Assembly (NCBI GenBank): GCA_025800435.1
Contig: JAOXRV010000044.1
Location: forward strand, 1 to 64,000
Length of the DNA stretch: 64,000 bases
Reading direction: 5' to 3'
DNA from: Cellvibrionaceae bacterium
GTDB lineage: Bacteria; Pseudomonadota; Gammaproteobacteria; Pseudomonadales; Cellvibrionaceae
Every line of letters begins with the position of its first letter. Positions within the stretch are counted from its first letter, which is position 1. The notes beneath the pieces are model-generated. The model was not told where the DNA came from, searched no databases, and saw nothing but the letters and a program-made list of their open reading frames with translations. Shown here one piece after another: positions 45,063 through 54,301 of this stretch. The position numbers and the translations under genes were made by a program.

Positions 45063-46120
45063 AATGGGCTCCTGTTATTAGGCACGCTCAGTGCGGAGAA
45101 AGGATACTGTTGCCGGGCCAAAACCTGGCCGGTTTCGGACTTTAGGCCAAACTGCAATTGTTGGCCCTGCCAGTCGATATCGATAAAGCCGTAGTTGACC
45201 TTGCTGAAGGCTTTGCCCTGGCGATGTTTATTGGGGCTGATCTGCTTCCATTCTTCGCTCAGGCCCGAGCTGGTTATCTCCCACAGTGGGTAGCTGTGTT
45301 GAAGGCGGCTGATCTCGCCCCAGTGGGTATCACCGCTGATAAACAGCACGCCTTCAATTTTTTGCTCGGCAATAAAATCTAATAGCCGCTGGCGGTCGCC
45401 AGGGTAGTTGGCCCAGCTTTCCCAACCGGTAAATTCCGGTAACAGTTGTAAGCTGCTGGCAATAATTTTTAGCTTGGCGGGTTTTTTTAATTCTTGTTGC
45501 AGCCACTGCCATTGCTTTTGTCCCAGCATTGAGGCGCTGGCGTCAGCTGGTCGATAGGGGCCCATATCTTTTCTGGCCCTATATAGCCAGTTCCAAAGGC
45601 CATTAACCTTGGGCAGCGGGTCACGGTTCCAGCGCAGATCGGGCAATATAATATGCACACTCTGCTCGCCCTCGCCAAAAAAATAGGCGGTGTAGTTGCC
45701 ATCGCTGCGCTGGCGGCGGGGTGAGTTGCTGGGCTCCCCAAAGAAGTCCAGCATAATCTGTTTGGACTCCGCTTTTTTGGGGTATTCGGCGCCGGCGTCG
45801 TTTTCGCCGTAGTCATGGTCGTCCCAAATGGCTATTAGCTGGCTCTGTTGGCGCAGGGTTTGAAAGCGCGGCTTGGCGCCGAGTTTTTGATACTTGGCCG
45901 CCAGCTCCTTCATATCTTCGGTATCGCCGTAAATATTATCGCCCAGCATAATAAATAGATCGGGGTGTTCGGCATTAATGGCATCGAGAATGGCAAGCTC
46001 GCTGTCCTGGTGTGAGCAGGAGCCAAACAAGATTCGCTTTGGCAGCTCGGCGCTACTGTGCTCAGCGGCGGCGATGCAAAGCAATAATACGCAGTATGTC
46101 AAAAATTTAGCGGTGGACAA
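45059..46120 (-). CDS. PhoD-like alkaline phosphatase family protein
   Basis: A 353-residue exported metallophosphatase with RILFGSCSHQDSELAILDAI, DLFIMLGDNIYGD, IAIWDDHDYGENDAG and FISGDTHWGE. A signal peptide of about 25 residues follows if translation begins at the TTG at 46120. This TTG has a strong GGAGG site 7 bases upstream. The upstream ATG at 46159 would place the terminator hairpin of the preceding gene inside the coding region and is rejected. This short PhoD-like type lacks the N-terminal beta-domain of the neighbour. It probably hydrolyses phosphate esters or diesters; the exact substrate is unknown. Confidence 0.85.
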   Translation of the reverse strand: MSTAKFLTYCVLLLCIAAAEHSSAELPKRILFGSCSHQDSELAILDAINAEHPDLFIMLGDNIYGDTEDMKELAAKYQKLGAKPRFQTLRQQSQLIAIWDDHDYGENDAGAEYPKKAESKQIMLDFFGEPSNSPRRQRSDGNYTAYFFGEGEQSVHIILPDLRWNRDPLPKVNGLWNWLYRARKDMGPYRPADASASMLGQKQWQWLQQELKKPAKLKIIASSLQLLPEFTGWESWANYPGDRQRLLDFIAEQKIEGVLFISGDTHWGEISRLQHSYPLWEITSSGLSEEWKQISPNKHRQGKAFSKVNYGFIDIDWQGQQLQFGLKSETGQVLARQQYPFSALSVPNNRSPL

Positions 46121-46143
46121 TGTAAAGCCTCCAAAAACACTAA

Positions 46144-46173
46144 AACCCCACAGCGGCAAACCGCTGTGGGGTT
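46144..46173 (-). terminator. Terminator hairpin after the TonB receptor gene
   Basis: A perfect 13-bp stem with a 4-base loop, followed by T-rich sequence on the minus strand, lies between the receptor stop (46190) and the phosphatase start (46120). It would reduce but may not abolish transcription into the phosphatase genes, setting different amounts of receptor and enzyme. Confidence 0.85.
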
Positions 46174-46189
46174 GTTGGCCGGGCCCGGT

Positions 46190-48514
46190 TTAAAAGCTGG
46201 CCTGCAGGTTTACCGCAGCGGTGCGCGGTGCGCCAATCCAGGCGCCGCTACCGGCCACACCACCGAGGTAAGACTCGTCGGTAATGTTGTTGATAGTTAA
46301 GCGCAGCTGCACATCTTCAACTTGCTCGCCAATAGCACCGAGGCTGACCGCGGCGTAGAAATCGGCAACGGTGTAGGCATCAATACGCTGGGTATTGGCC
46401 GCATCCAACCAGCGTTCGCCAACCCATTTGGTGGACAGGCCGGCGCTGTAGCTGTCTTTCTGCCAGTCGATCGATAATACGCCCATACGCTCGGCAGAAC
46501 CGAACACAGTGTTGCCAGTGGGGAAACCGGGGCTGCGATCGGCGTACTCGGAATCGTTATCGGTGTAGGAGGCGTAAACACTCCAGTTGTCGTTAACGGC
46601 AACGGTCAGAGACGCCTCCAGACCTTTAGATTCGATACCACCGGTGTTGATATAGCTGCCGTTGGTGCCGATCAAATAGTCGATACCGTCGGGCGAATCG
46701 GGGGCCAAAAAGGTCAGGCGGTTTTCAAACTCGATGCTGTAGTAAGTCAGGCTGGCACTGATGCTGTCGCCTTCGTAACGCAGACCCAGGTCGATATTGT
46801 CGGCAGTTTCAGGCTCGATATTGGCCAGTGCCGAAGCGTCGCGTTCGAGCACGCCATCTTTGATGGCAGCGAAGTTCTCGGCGTAACCGGCGAATACTTC
46901 CAGGCCTTCAACCGGGGTGCGCACAACCACACCGGCAGATAGCAGGGTGTCAGAGTCGGAATCAACGCTCAGGCCCTGGCCGCTAAACTTGTCTTGTTTT
47001 TCCAGCTCGACGTCAAAGCGCTTTAAGCCGACGCGGGCGGTTAGCGGGCCGACTTCAATTTGGTCTTCCAGATACATCATCATGGTGTCGACCGGGAAGG
47101 CTACAGAATACTGTACCCAGTAGGCCTGGTGATCAAAGTTGTAGCCTACGCTGGAATCGATAATTTTGTGCCAGTCGCGGTACTCTTCACGGTGGTAATC
47201 TTCGTACCAAATGCCGCCACGCAGGGTGTTGTCGACATCGCCAAAGCTGGTTTCCCATACAAAATCGGCGTTAAAGCCTTTGCGCTCTTTAGCGTAGTGG
47301 GTGTGCCGGTAAGAGCCCACGGCAATGGCGCCAGCGCCGTAACACTTGGGGTCATACTCGGGGCCGGCACCGCCGTAGGGGAAGGTGATGGAGCTTTGGC
47401 AGCCAGCATTGGGGCTGAGGCTATTGCCATTGGCATCGACAAAGAAAATACGGCCCAAAGGCGCGCCGCCCATCACCGTATTGCCCTGTAGCTCGCTGTG
47501 ACCATTGGCACCGTCGTCAGTTACGTCAACCATATAAGGGGGCACCCAATCGCCGCGGCCTTCATTCTTGTGGTAGTAAATATTGGTGTTTACTTCCACT
47601 TGGCCCAGCTCAAATTCAGCTTTGAGGTAGCCGAATAGGTTTTCACGCAGGGTAGACCAGCCTTTGCGGTAGAGCTGATCCACATAGGGGGTGCCGGTCC
47701 ATTCGCCGGTCAGGCGATCCCAGCTGGGGTCTTGTTCGAACTGGGCCAGGGATACGCGCTGGTAGTTGTCTTCGTGTACATCGTCGTAGGAGACATAGGC
47801 CGTGATGTTAATATCGTTGATCGTGCTGATCAGTTTGCCGGCAAAGTGATCGCGAGTGTTTTCGGCAGAGCCATCAATCCAGTCGGCGTTTTCGCTGCTG
47901 GAAACACTCAACCAGGCGTAGGTTTCGGGCAAAATTTCGCCGGTCTCGTAGCGAACAAAATACTTGCTGGCATCGGCATCGCCGGCGGTTACACTCAGGG
48001 TCAAACGCTCTTCTTCACCTGGGTCGATGGTGGTGAAGTTCAAAGTACCACCCAGGGCCTCGTTAGAGCGTGAGGCTACATCTGCGGTACCCTGGGATAC
48101 TTCAACGGTTTGCAGGTTTTCGGTATCGATATAGCGGTTGGCCTTGGCACCGCCGCCGTAGTTGGAGTTGCCATTGGCAATACCGTCAACGGTGACGCCC
48201 ACTTGTTGCGAATCCAGGCTCAGCTGAAAGCCGCGAATCGAAACGGTGGTCGACCAGTCGTCGGTGCCGAAAGTATCGCCTTCGTTAACCAATACACCGG
48301 GCAGATTGTCGATCACCGCCAGCGGGCTGGTCATGGCCGACTGCTGTTTGATCATTTCAGAGCTGGCAGAGTTATTAGCGTAGGAAACGCTTTTGCCAAT
48401 TACGGTGACTTCTTCAATTGTATCGTTGGCAGGCGCTGCATCTTCCGCCTGTGCGTAAGCAGCACTGGTGGCCATGGCCAGGGCTAATAGGTTCTTAGAA
48501 AAATTGGTTTTCAT
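46190..48514 (-). CDS. TonB-dependent outer-membrane receptor (probably organophosphate uptake)
   Basis: A 774-residue receptor with signal peptide (1-23), a plug domain (about 33-165; IEEVTVIGKS, AVIDNLPGVLVNEGD, STTVSIRGFQLSLD) and a barrel ending in the canonical VNLQASF. An internal Cys pair (NAGCQSS and DPKCYGAG, near residues 370-393) may form a loop disulfide. It is the first gene of a minus-strand unit with two PhoD-type phosphatases. The upstream Pho-box-like array suggests phosphate control and a phosphate-ester ligand. The ligand assignment is inference from context; the receptor class is clear. Confidence 0.9.
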   Translation of the reverse strand: MKTNFSKNLLALAMATSAAYAQAEDAAPANDTIEEVTVIGKSVSYANNSASSEMIKQQSAMTSPLAVIDNLPGVLVNEGDTFGTDDWSTTVSIRGFQLSLDSQQVGVTVDGIANGNSNYGGGAKANRYIDTENLQTVEVSQGTADVASRSNEALGGTLNFTTIDPGEEERLTLSVTAGDADASKYFVRYETGEILPETYAWLSVSSSENADWIDGSAENTRDHFAGKLISTINDINITAYVSYDDVHEDNYQRVSLAQFEQDPSWDRLTGEWTGTPYVDQLYRKGWSTLRENLFGYLKAEFELGQVEVNTNIYYHKNEGRGDWVPPYMVDVTDDGANGHSELQGNTVMGGAPLGRIFFVDANGNSLSPNAGCQSSITFPYGGAGPEYDPKCYGAGAIAVGSYRHTHYAKERKGFNADFVWETSFGDVDNTLRGGIWYEDYHREEYRDWHKIIDSSVGYNFDHQAYWVQYSVAFPVDTMMMYLEDQIEVGPLTARVGLKRFDVELEKQDKFSGQGLSVDSDSDTLLSAGVVVRTPVEGLEVFAGYAENFAAIKDGVLERDASALANIEPETADNIDLGLRYEGDSISASLTYYSIEFENRLTFLAPDSPDGIDYLIGTNGSYINTGGIESKGLEASLTVAVNDNWSVYASYTDNDSEYADRSPGFPTGNTVFGSAERMGVLSIDWQKDSYSAGLSTKWVGERWLDAANTQRIDAYTVADFYAAVSLGAIGEQVEDVQLRLTINNITDESYLGGVAGSGAWIGAPRTAAVNLQASF

Positions 48515-48668
48515 TGACTGCCTCTCAACATTTTTTGCTATAGGTAGGTTGATGGGCGGCGAGTATGTGGCCTATTTGTGACACACATATGGCAGTTTGT
48601 TTTAAATCTGTGTATTTATTTGGTTTTTGTTAAGTCGCTACCACTGTTTGCCAAAGAAATACACAAAC

Positions 48669-48719
48669 ATGAAGTTTTTGTGAAGGTGGTAAAAATTCTA
48701 GATGAATTATAAGTGACAG
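48669..48719 (-). promoter_or_regulatory. Pho-box-like array upstream of the TonB receptor/phosphatase unit
   Basis: On the minus strand the heptamers CTGTCAC (48719-48713), AATTCAT (48708-48702), CCTTCAC (48686-48680) and ACTTCAT (48675-48669) all carry TCA at the same place and start at multiples of 11 bases. PhoB sites are 7-base direct repeats with 11-base spacing and consensus CTGTCAT. The first unit matches well, the others only in the TCA core. The location, about 155-205 bases before the receptor start, and the phosphatase genes support the call. The rest of the 344-base gap to pepQ shows only a TATAAT at 48816-48821 facing pepQ. Confidence 0.45.
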
Positions 48720-48858
48720 CTTTGGGAGTTTAACTGTTTTGCCCTGGGCCCTTGAGGGAGCTGGCCCCCTGGCCGTTTGATTATTGTGGGTGGGGAACTG
48801 TTATGCACAGTTGTTTATAATGTGATAAATACCTGTACCCGAGACAATAATAAACCCA

Positions 48859-50211
48859 ATGATAAAACCCAGTGAGAGTTGTGTGAATTTCGATCAATCC
48901 TATTGCAGTCATATCGCCGCGAAGCTTGAAGCTACCCAAGCCTATATGGCTGGCGCCCAGTGGGGCGGTCTCGTTATTGCCTCCGGTGCGCTGGAGCCAA
49001 TCTTTAAAGACGACTACCACCACCCCTTTGTGGTGAACCCCTATTTTAAGGAATGGCTGCCCCTGACCGGGGTGCCTAACTGCTATTTATATATTCCCGT
49101 CAGTGGTCGCCCCAGCTTGTACTTTTATAAGCCCCAGGATATTTGGCACAAGGTCAGCGCGCTGCCAGATGAGTTCTGGAGTCGCCACTTTGATATCTTA
49201 GAGTATGGCGACGAGGCACTGTTGACCAAGTTACTGGCCACAATTAAGGGGCGCACCGCCTTTATCGGCCCAGCGGCGGCACTGCCCAGTGTGCCCGCGG
49301 CTGCCGATTGGCAGCTGAACGACGCCGGGCTGCTCAACTATTTTAATTATCGGCGGGCCTGTAAATCCGCCTATGAGGTTGACTCGATCGAGGCGGCCAA
49401 TCAGCGTGCGGCCATTGCCCACAAAGCGGCGGCCGAGGCGTTTCACACCGGTGCCAGCGAATACGAGATTAACCGCGCCTATTTGGCGGCGGTAAATCTG
49501 CGTGAGGCCGAGTTGCCCTACGGCAATATTATCGCCCTTAACGAGAACGGCGCAATTTTACACTACACCCATATGGACACCGAGGCGCCGAGCCCCAGTC
49601 GTTCTTTTTTGATTGATGCCGGTTTTAGCGTCAATGGCTATGCGGCTGATATCAGCCGCAGCTACTGCCGCGATAACAGTGATAGTGGGGCCCTGTTTAG
49701 CCACCTGATTGCGCAGCTGGATAAGGCTCAGCAACAGCTGATTGGCCAACTGCAAGTGGGGCAGGAGTATTTGCAGGCGCATTTGGCCATGCACCGAATG
49801 CTGGGCGATATCTTATACGCTGCTGGCCTTATTAAGGTTGATGGCGAAAGTGCCCTGGCCGAAGGTATCACCTCTAGCTTTTTACCCCACGGCCTAGGTC
49901 ACCTTTTGGGTGTACAAGTACACGATTTGGGTGGCTGGCAGCGCAACCTGGCGGGGCAGATCCAAGAGCCGCCGGCCGAGCACCCCTATTTGCGCCTTAA
50001 CCGCCCCTTGGCCGATGGCATGGTTATTACCGTCGAGCCCGGCATTTATTTTATTGAGCCGCTATTGGCACAGCTAAAAGCCAGCACCAAATCACTGTTG
50101 GTAGATTGGCAGCAGGTGGATAGGCTGCGGCCTTTTGGTGGCATTCGAATTGAAGATAATGTGCTGATCAGCGAGCGCGGCGCCCGCAATTTAACCCGGC
50201 CTTATTTATAG
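48859..50211 (+). CDS. pepQ: Xaa-Pro dipeptidase PepQ
   Basis: A 450-residue manganese-dependent dipeptidase cutting Xaa-Pro dipeptides; some members also hydrolyse organophosphate triesters. The pita-bread fold metal ligands are visible: FLIDAGFSV and GYAADISRSY (two Asp), FLPHGLGHLLGVQVHD (His), VITVEPGIYF and GGIRIEDNVL (Glu). The N-terminal HHPFVVNPYFKEWLPLTGVPNCYLY is typical of PepQ. Length is close to E. coli PepQ (443). It is divergent from the receptor unit and convergent with the photolyase gene. Confidence 0.94.
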   Translation: MIKPSESCVNFDQSYCSHIAAKLEATQAYMAGAQWGGLVIASGALEPIFKDDYHHPFVVNPYFKEWLPLTGVPNCYLYIPVSGRPSLYFYKPQDIWHKVSALPDEFWSRHFDILEYGDEALLTKLLATIKGRTAFIGPAAALPSVPAAADWQLNDAGLLNYFNYRRACKSAYEVDSIEAANQRAAIAHKAAAEAFHTGASEYEINRAYLAAVNLREAELPYGNIIALNENGAILHYTHMDTEAPSPSRSFLIDAGFSVNGYAADISRSYCRDNSDSGALFSHLIAQLDKAQQQLIGQLQVGQEYLQAHLAMHRMLGDILYAAGLIKVDGESALAEGITSSFLPHGLGHLLGVQVHDLGGWQRNLAGQIQEPPAEHPYLRLNRPLADGMVITVEPGIYFIEPLLAQLKASTKSLLVDWQQVDRLRPFGGIRIEDNVLISERGARNLTRPYL

Positions 50212-50220
50212 CTTTGCTGA

Positions 50221-50243
50221 CTTCACTGTCGCGCCTTGTGTCG
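50221..50243 (+). repeat. Second copy of the 23-bp shared sequence
   Basis: Matches 21512-21534 at 21 of 23 positions. Like the first copy it lies just after a plus-strand gene (pepQ) and faces a minus-strand gene. Confidence 0.4.
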
Positions 50244-50279
50244 GGACTTGCTGTTGGGTCTTGTAACTCTCGTTTGCCG

Positions 50280-51695
50280 TCACTGCTTAATGCTCGCCAG
50301 TGCATCCAGTGCCAGCTGGCGCGATTCTTTTAAACTGACCAGCGGCAGCGGGTAATTAAGCCCAAGCTTTACCCCGGCCTCGGCCAATACCTCGGCCGGT
50401 GCCTCCCAGGGTTTGAATAAGTATTTATTTGGCAGGTCTTTTAGCTCGGGTACAAAGCGGCGCGTGTACTCGCCCTGGGGGTCGAACTTTTCGCCCTGGG
50501 TGGCAGGGTTAAAAATGCGAAAAAAGGGTGCGGCATCGGCGCCACAACCGGCCACCCACTGCCAGCCGGCCGAGTTATTGGCCAGGTCTGCATCGAATAG
50601 GGTATCCCAAAACCAGCGCTCCCCGACGCGCCAATCTTGCAATAGATTCTTAACCAAAAACGAGGCGACCACCATCCGCACCCGGTTGTGCATGGTGCCG
50701 GTTTGCCACAGCTCGCGCATGCCCGCGTCCACAAATGGGATGCCGGTACGGCCCTGCTGCCAGGCGGCGATTAGGCTGGGCTCGTGGCGCCATGGGAAGT
50801 GTTCATATTTACTTTGCAGGCATTGCTCGGGCAGCTTGTTATTGTAAAACAACAAGCTATAGGAAAACTCGCGCCACACCAATTGCCGGCAAAAGGCTTC
50901 AATGGCCGCATTATTGCCGCTCATCTGGGCGGCGTGCCAGATTTGATTGGGGCTTAACTCGCCAAAATGCAAATAGGGCGACAGCCGCGAGACGCTCATC
51001 TGGGCGGGAAAGTCGCGCCCGGTTTGATAGTTTTGTACCGCAGCCTGTAAAAAAGTTTGCAGCTGTTGCTGGGCGGCGGCTTCGCCAAAGCGCCAGTGTT
51101 GTGTGAGCGTATCGGCCCAGTCCAGTTCGGGTAGTAGAGACAGCGCCTCGACCGAACTGGGGCTTTTAGGTTTAAGCAAATTGAGCGCTGTGGCCGCCCC
51201 CTGGGGTTGGCGCGGCGCTGCGGCGGCAAGGCAGCCCTTTTGGTAAAAGGGGGTAAAAACTTTATAGGGTGTGCCGGCGGCGGTGCTGATTGTCCAGGGC
51301 TCCCACAGCAGCGAGCCGTTGCTGCTGTGGGCGCTAATGCCTTTATTTTTTAGCTGGGTTTTCAGGAGTTTGTCGCGTTGGATCCGCCAGGGCTCATAGC
51401 AGCGGTTCCAAAAAACCTGTTCGATATTGTACTGGCTGCACAGCTCGGGAATTAAACTGAGCGGATCGCCGCTTAGCAGTAATAGTTTATTATTAAGGGA
51501 TTTGTTGAGCGCGGTTAGGGAGTGGTGCAGCCAGACTTGGCCGGCGCCGCCGGGGGCATGATCACCACTGTTGTGGCGGTCTAGGATATAGACCGGCAGC
51601 ACCTTGCCCGCCTCGGCGGCTTGCTGTAAAGCGGGGTTGTCCGCCAGGCGCAGGTCCTGGCGAAACCACATAAGTACTGGGGCAGACTTGGCCAT
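50280..51695 (-). CDS. phrB: Deoxyribodipyrimidine photolyase
   Basis: A 471-residue light-driven DNA repair enzyme that splits cyclobutane pyrimidine dimers with FADH-. It has an N-terminal antenna domain (LMWFRQDLRLADNPAL) and the FAD-binding C-terminal half, with VWREFSYSLLF, FVDAGMRELWQTGTMHNRVRM and the signature SAGWQWVAGCGADAAPFFRIFNP. Length equals E. coli PhrB (472). The ATG at 51695 has a GGAG site 6 bases upstream; a TTG 12 bases earlier is less likely. Confidence 0.96.
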   Translation of the reverse strand: MAKSAPVLMWFRQDLRLADNPALQQAAEAGKVLPVYILDRHNSGDHAPGGAGQVWLHHSLTALNKSLNNKLLLLSGDPLSLIPELCSQYNIEQVFWNRCYEPWRIQRDKLLKTQLKNKGISAHSSNGSLLWEPWTISTAAGTPYKVFTPFYQKGCLAAAAPRQPQGAATALNLLKPKSPSSVEALSLLPELDWADTLTQHWRFGEAAAQQQLQTFLQAAVQNYQTGRDFPAQMSVSRLSPYLHFGELSPNQIWHAAQMSGNNAAIEAFCRQLVWREFSYSLLFYNNKLPEQCLQSKYEHFPWRHEPSLIAAWQQGRTGIPFVDAGMRELWQTGTMHNRVRMVVASFLVKNLLQDWRVGERWFWDTLFDADLANNSAGWQWVAGCGADAAPFFRIFNPATQGEKFDPQGEYTRRFVPELKDLPNKYLFKPWEAPAEVLAEAGVKLGLNYPLPLVSLKESRQLALDALASIKQ

Positions 51696-51740
51696 TGCTA
51701 ACTCCAAAACAAAATCTTGCCGAGTGTAGGCCGGCCACTG

Positions 51741-52928
51741 CTAGTCGGTCAATAAGCCAAAGCCATGCTGGGCCATAATGGCTTCTTCATTGGTGGGGAT
51801 AACGCGGGCGCACAGTTTAGAATCTGCGCGGCTAATAATATCCGCAGCTCGGCTGTTGGCTTGCTCATCTAAGCGAAGCCCCAGCCATTGGCAGCGGCGG
51901 CTGATCTGGGCCCGCACTGCCGCATCGTTTTCACCTACTCCGCCGGTAAATACCAGGGTGTCGATGCCCTCAATGGCAGCGCTTAAGCGGCCAATTTCCA
52001 GCGCTGCGCGGTAGCAAAACATATCGATCGCCAGCTTGGCGTTGGGGTCGCTGCTGGCCGCCAGGGTTTTCATTTCTGCGCTAATGCCGGAAACCCCTTT
52101 CCAGCCGCTGTCTTTATATAAAAACTGTTCCAGCTGATTGGCATCCATGCCGTAGTGGCGCTGTAAATACAGCAGCACGCCGGGGTCGATGGCGCCGCTG
52201 CGGCTGCCCATGGGTAGGCCATCGACGGCGCTAAAGCCCATGCTCGATGCCTGGGAGCGGCCCTCGGCTATGGCGCACATACTGGCGCCGGCACCGAGAT
52301 GGCAGACAATAATTTTTTTGCCCTCGGTCTCGGGGTCTAATTGTGTCAGGCGCTGCAGAATATATTCGTAGCTGAGGCCGTGAAAGCCGTAGCGGTGAAT
52401 GCCGGCTTCGGAGTATTTTTGATCGATGGCATAGTAGCGTTCTAGCTTGCTTTGACCGACGTGGAACATGGTGTCGAAGCAGGCAAACTGGGGCAGCTCG
52501 GGGCGCAGGGTTTGGGCGGTGGCCACCAGTTTTAAGTTAAAGGGCTGGTGCAGGGGCGCCAGGGGAATAAATTCTTCTAGCGCGGCGATAACCTCGGCGC
52601 TCAATTTTTGCGGCCGGTAAAAGCGCTCGCCGCCGTGCACGATGCGGTGGCATATGCCGGCCAGCCTGGCATCGGGCAGTTTTTTTTCTATCCACTGCAA
52701 GGTAGTTTGCAAGCAGAAGAGGTGGCGTTGGTCGCTGGCCACCTCGGCACAATCGAGTTCAATTTCTTCGCCGGCAATGGCTAAGCTGCCGGGGATAATT
52801 TTTAGCTTGGCCCGGCCCAACACATCGCCAAACTTAAAACGCAGCAGGCTCTGTTGTTGCTCGCTGCTAAACAGGCCGCATTTAAGGCTGGATGAACCGG
52901 CGTTGACGGTGAGCAGTAACTGGGCCAC
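51741..52928 (-). CDS. ackA: Acetate kinase
   Basis: A 395-residue enzyme interconverting acetate + ATP and acetyl phosphate. Visible are the N-terminal VNAGSSSLKCGLF, the catalytic region FHVGQSKLERYYAIDQKY and RRYGFHG-like IHRYGFHGLSYEY, VCHLGAGASMCAI, and the C-terminal LVFTGGVGENDAAVR. It starts 3 bases after the phosphate acetyltransferase gene stops, so the two form an operon for the acetyl-CoA/acetate overflow pathway. Confidence 0.96.
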   Translation of the reverse strand: MAQLLLTVNAGSSSLKCGLFSSEQQQSLLRFKFGDVLGRAKLKIIPGSLAIAGEEIELDCAEVASDQRHLFCLQTTLQWIEKKLPDARLAGICHRIVHGGERFYRPQKLSAEVIAALEEFIPLAPLHQPFNLKLVATAQTLRPELPQFACFDTMFHVGQSKLERYYAIDQKYSEAGIHRYGFHGLSYEYILQRLTQLDPETEGKKIIVCHLGAGASMCAIAEGRSQASSMGFSAVDGLPMGSRSGAIDPGVLLYLQRHYGMDANQLEQFLYKDSGWKGVSGISAEMKTLAASSDPNAKLAIDMFCYRAALEIGRLSAAIEGIDTLVFTGGVGENDAAVRAQISRRCQWLGLRLDEQANSRAADIISRADSKLCARVIPTNEEAIMAQHGFGLLTD

Positions 52929-52931
52929 GGT

Positions 52932-53870
52932 TTAGGCTTCCTTCTCAGCTTGGGTTTGCGACAGCACCATATGAGAGGCCAGGGCACTGGAGGCTAGGCG
53001 TGCCAGGGTGCCGTCCGAGCGGCTGTTGAGAATAATCGGCACCCGCGCGCCGAGGGCGATACCGGCAGATTTAGCACTGGCCAAATACATTAATTGCTTG
53101 GCTATCATATTGGCCGATTCCAAATCCGGCGCCAGTAAAATATCCGCATCCCCAGACACCGGTGAATCGATGTGCTTATCGATAGCGGCCTCGCGCGAGA
53201 TGGCGTTATCAAAGGCCAGCGGGCCATCCAAAATGCCGCCTTTAATTTGCCCGCGATCGGCCATTTTGCACAGCGCGGCCGCATCGATGGTAGCGGGCAT
53301 ATAGGATTTCACTTTTTCCACCGCCGCTAAGATGGCGACCTTGGGCTGGGCAATGCCGAGGGCCAGACAGAAGTCGATACAGTTTTGCACTATGTCTTTT
53401 TTCTGGTCGAGCTTGGGATCGACGTTAATCGCGGCGTCGGTAATAAACAATGGCTTGTGGTAGTTGGGAACATCCAGCACAAACACATGGGATAAACGTC
53501 GCTCGGTGCGGATGCCGTGTTGTTTGTGAATGACCGCGGCAAGTAACTCGGAGGTTGAAATATCACCTTTCATTAGGGTTTCGGCGCTGCCCTCGCGGAT
53601 TAGATTTACGGCGGCTTCTGCGGCGGCGTGGCTGTGGGGCACGTCGATGATTTCAAGCCCGCTGATATTCAGCTGCTCGGCGTCGGCGGTGGCCTGGATT
53701 TTGTACGCGGGGCCGATCAGGATCGGTTTGATCAGGCCTTTGTTGCTGGCCTCCACGGCGCCGCTGAGGCCGTTCTCGGCGACTGGGTGTACCACTGCGG
53801 TGGTGACCGGGCGGGCGGTAGTTGCCTGTTCGATAAATTGTTCCAGTTGTCCGTGGCCGGTGGTCATCAT
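52932..53870 (-). CDS. pta: Phosphate acetyltransferase (short, catalytic domain only)
   Basis: A 312-residue PTA_PTB-family protein converting acetyl-CoA and phosphate to acetyl phosphate. It consists of the catalytic domain alone, without the P-loop and DRTGG regions of the long E. coli Pta. Seen are GLIKPILIGPAYKIQ, LMKGDISTSELLAAV and GGILDGPLAFDNAIS, and the phosphate-site region GDADILLAPDLESANMIAKQL. Butyryl or other acyl-CoA use is possible in this family. Its partner ackA follows directly. The ATG at 53870 or that three bases later may be used. Confidence 0.88.
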   Translation of the reverse strand: MMTTGHGQLEQFIEQATTARPVTTAVVHPVAENGLSGAVEASNKGLIKPILIGPAYKIQATADAEQLNISGLEIIDVPHSHAAAEAAVNLIREGSAETLMKGDISTSELLAAVIHKQHGIRTERRLSHVFVLDVPNYHKPLFITDAAINVDPKLDQKKDIVQNCIDFCLALGIAQPKVAILAAVEKVKSYMPATIDAAALCKMADRGQIKGGILDGPLAFDNAISREAAIDKHIDSPVSGDADILLAPDLESANMIAKQLMYLASAKSAGIALGARVPIILNSRSDGTLARLASSALASHMVLSQTQAEKEA

Positions 53871-54046
53871 GACGGTATTAGCTCCAAGGTTAATGGGATG
53901 CTAATAATAGTCGAAAACTGTGAACCTAGTGTGTCTGAGATCAAGTCGGGGTGCTGATAATGACTAAATAGCGGCCTCGGTTTAGCGGCTCTACTACAAC
54001 TTGAATTGTAGTGAGCGCTGGTATGTAGGGGTTGGTGGGGCCGACG

Positions 54047-54277
54047 CTAGGCCGCGGTTTGATATTTTTTTAGCGTCTCTGAGAATTCGGGCTTACGGCA
54101 TAAAAATTCAATAAACGCCGCAACGCCTTCTTCGGCTTGCCGGCGGTCATCGAAGGGGCCGATATCGATATGCTCACGGGTACAGTAGTACCAGTACTCG
54201 CCCTGCTGAAAGCAGCGGTTGCTGCGCTGGGGGATGGCCCCCTGTTCGCCGTTGCGGTGTGCTTGTTGTGCTGCCAT
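54047..54277 (-). CDS. DUF6316-like small protein
   Basis: A 76-residue protein with the segments GAIPQRSNRCFQQGEYWYYCTRE and IGPFDDRRQAEEGVAAFIEFL, as in the small DUF6316 proteins of Pseudomonas relatives. A GGAG site lies 8 bases before the ATG, so it is very probably translated. No signal peptide or membrane segment is seen. Function is unknown; the GPF-D/E-A pattern recalls short phage- and stress-linked domains that bind no known cofactor. It stands alone between pta and the deacetylase gene. Confidence 0.7.
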   Translation of the reverse strand: MAAQQAHRNGEQGAIPQRSNRCFQQGEYWYYCTREHIDIGPFDDRRQAEEGVAAFIEFLCRKPEFSETLKKYQTAA

Positions 54278-54301
54278 GGTAGTTTCTCCTTAACTCTTGC
54301 C

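Noticed and set aside
45059..46159. ATG at 46159 as start of the shorter phosphatase
   Set aside because: It would translate through the terminator hairpin of the preceding gene; the TTG at 46120 has a strong ribosome site and leads directly into a signal peptide.
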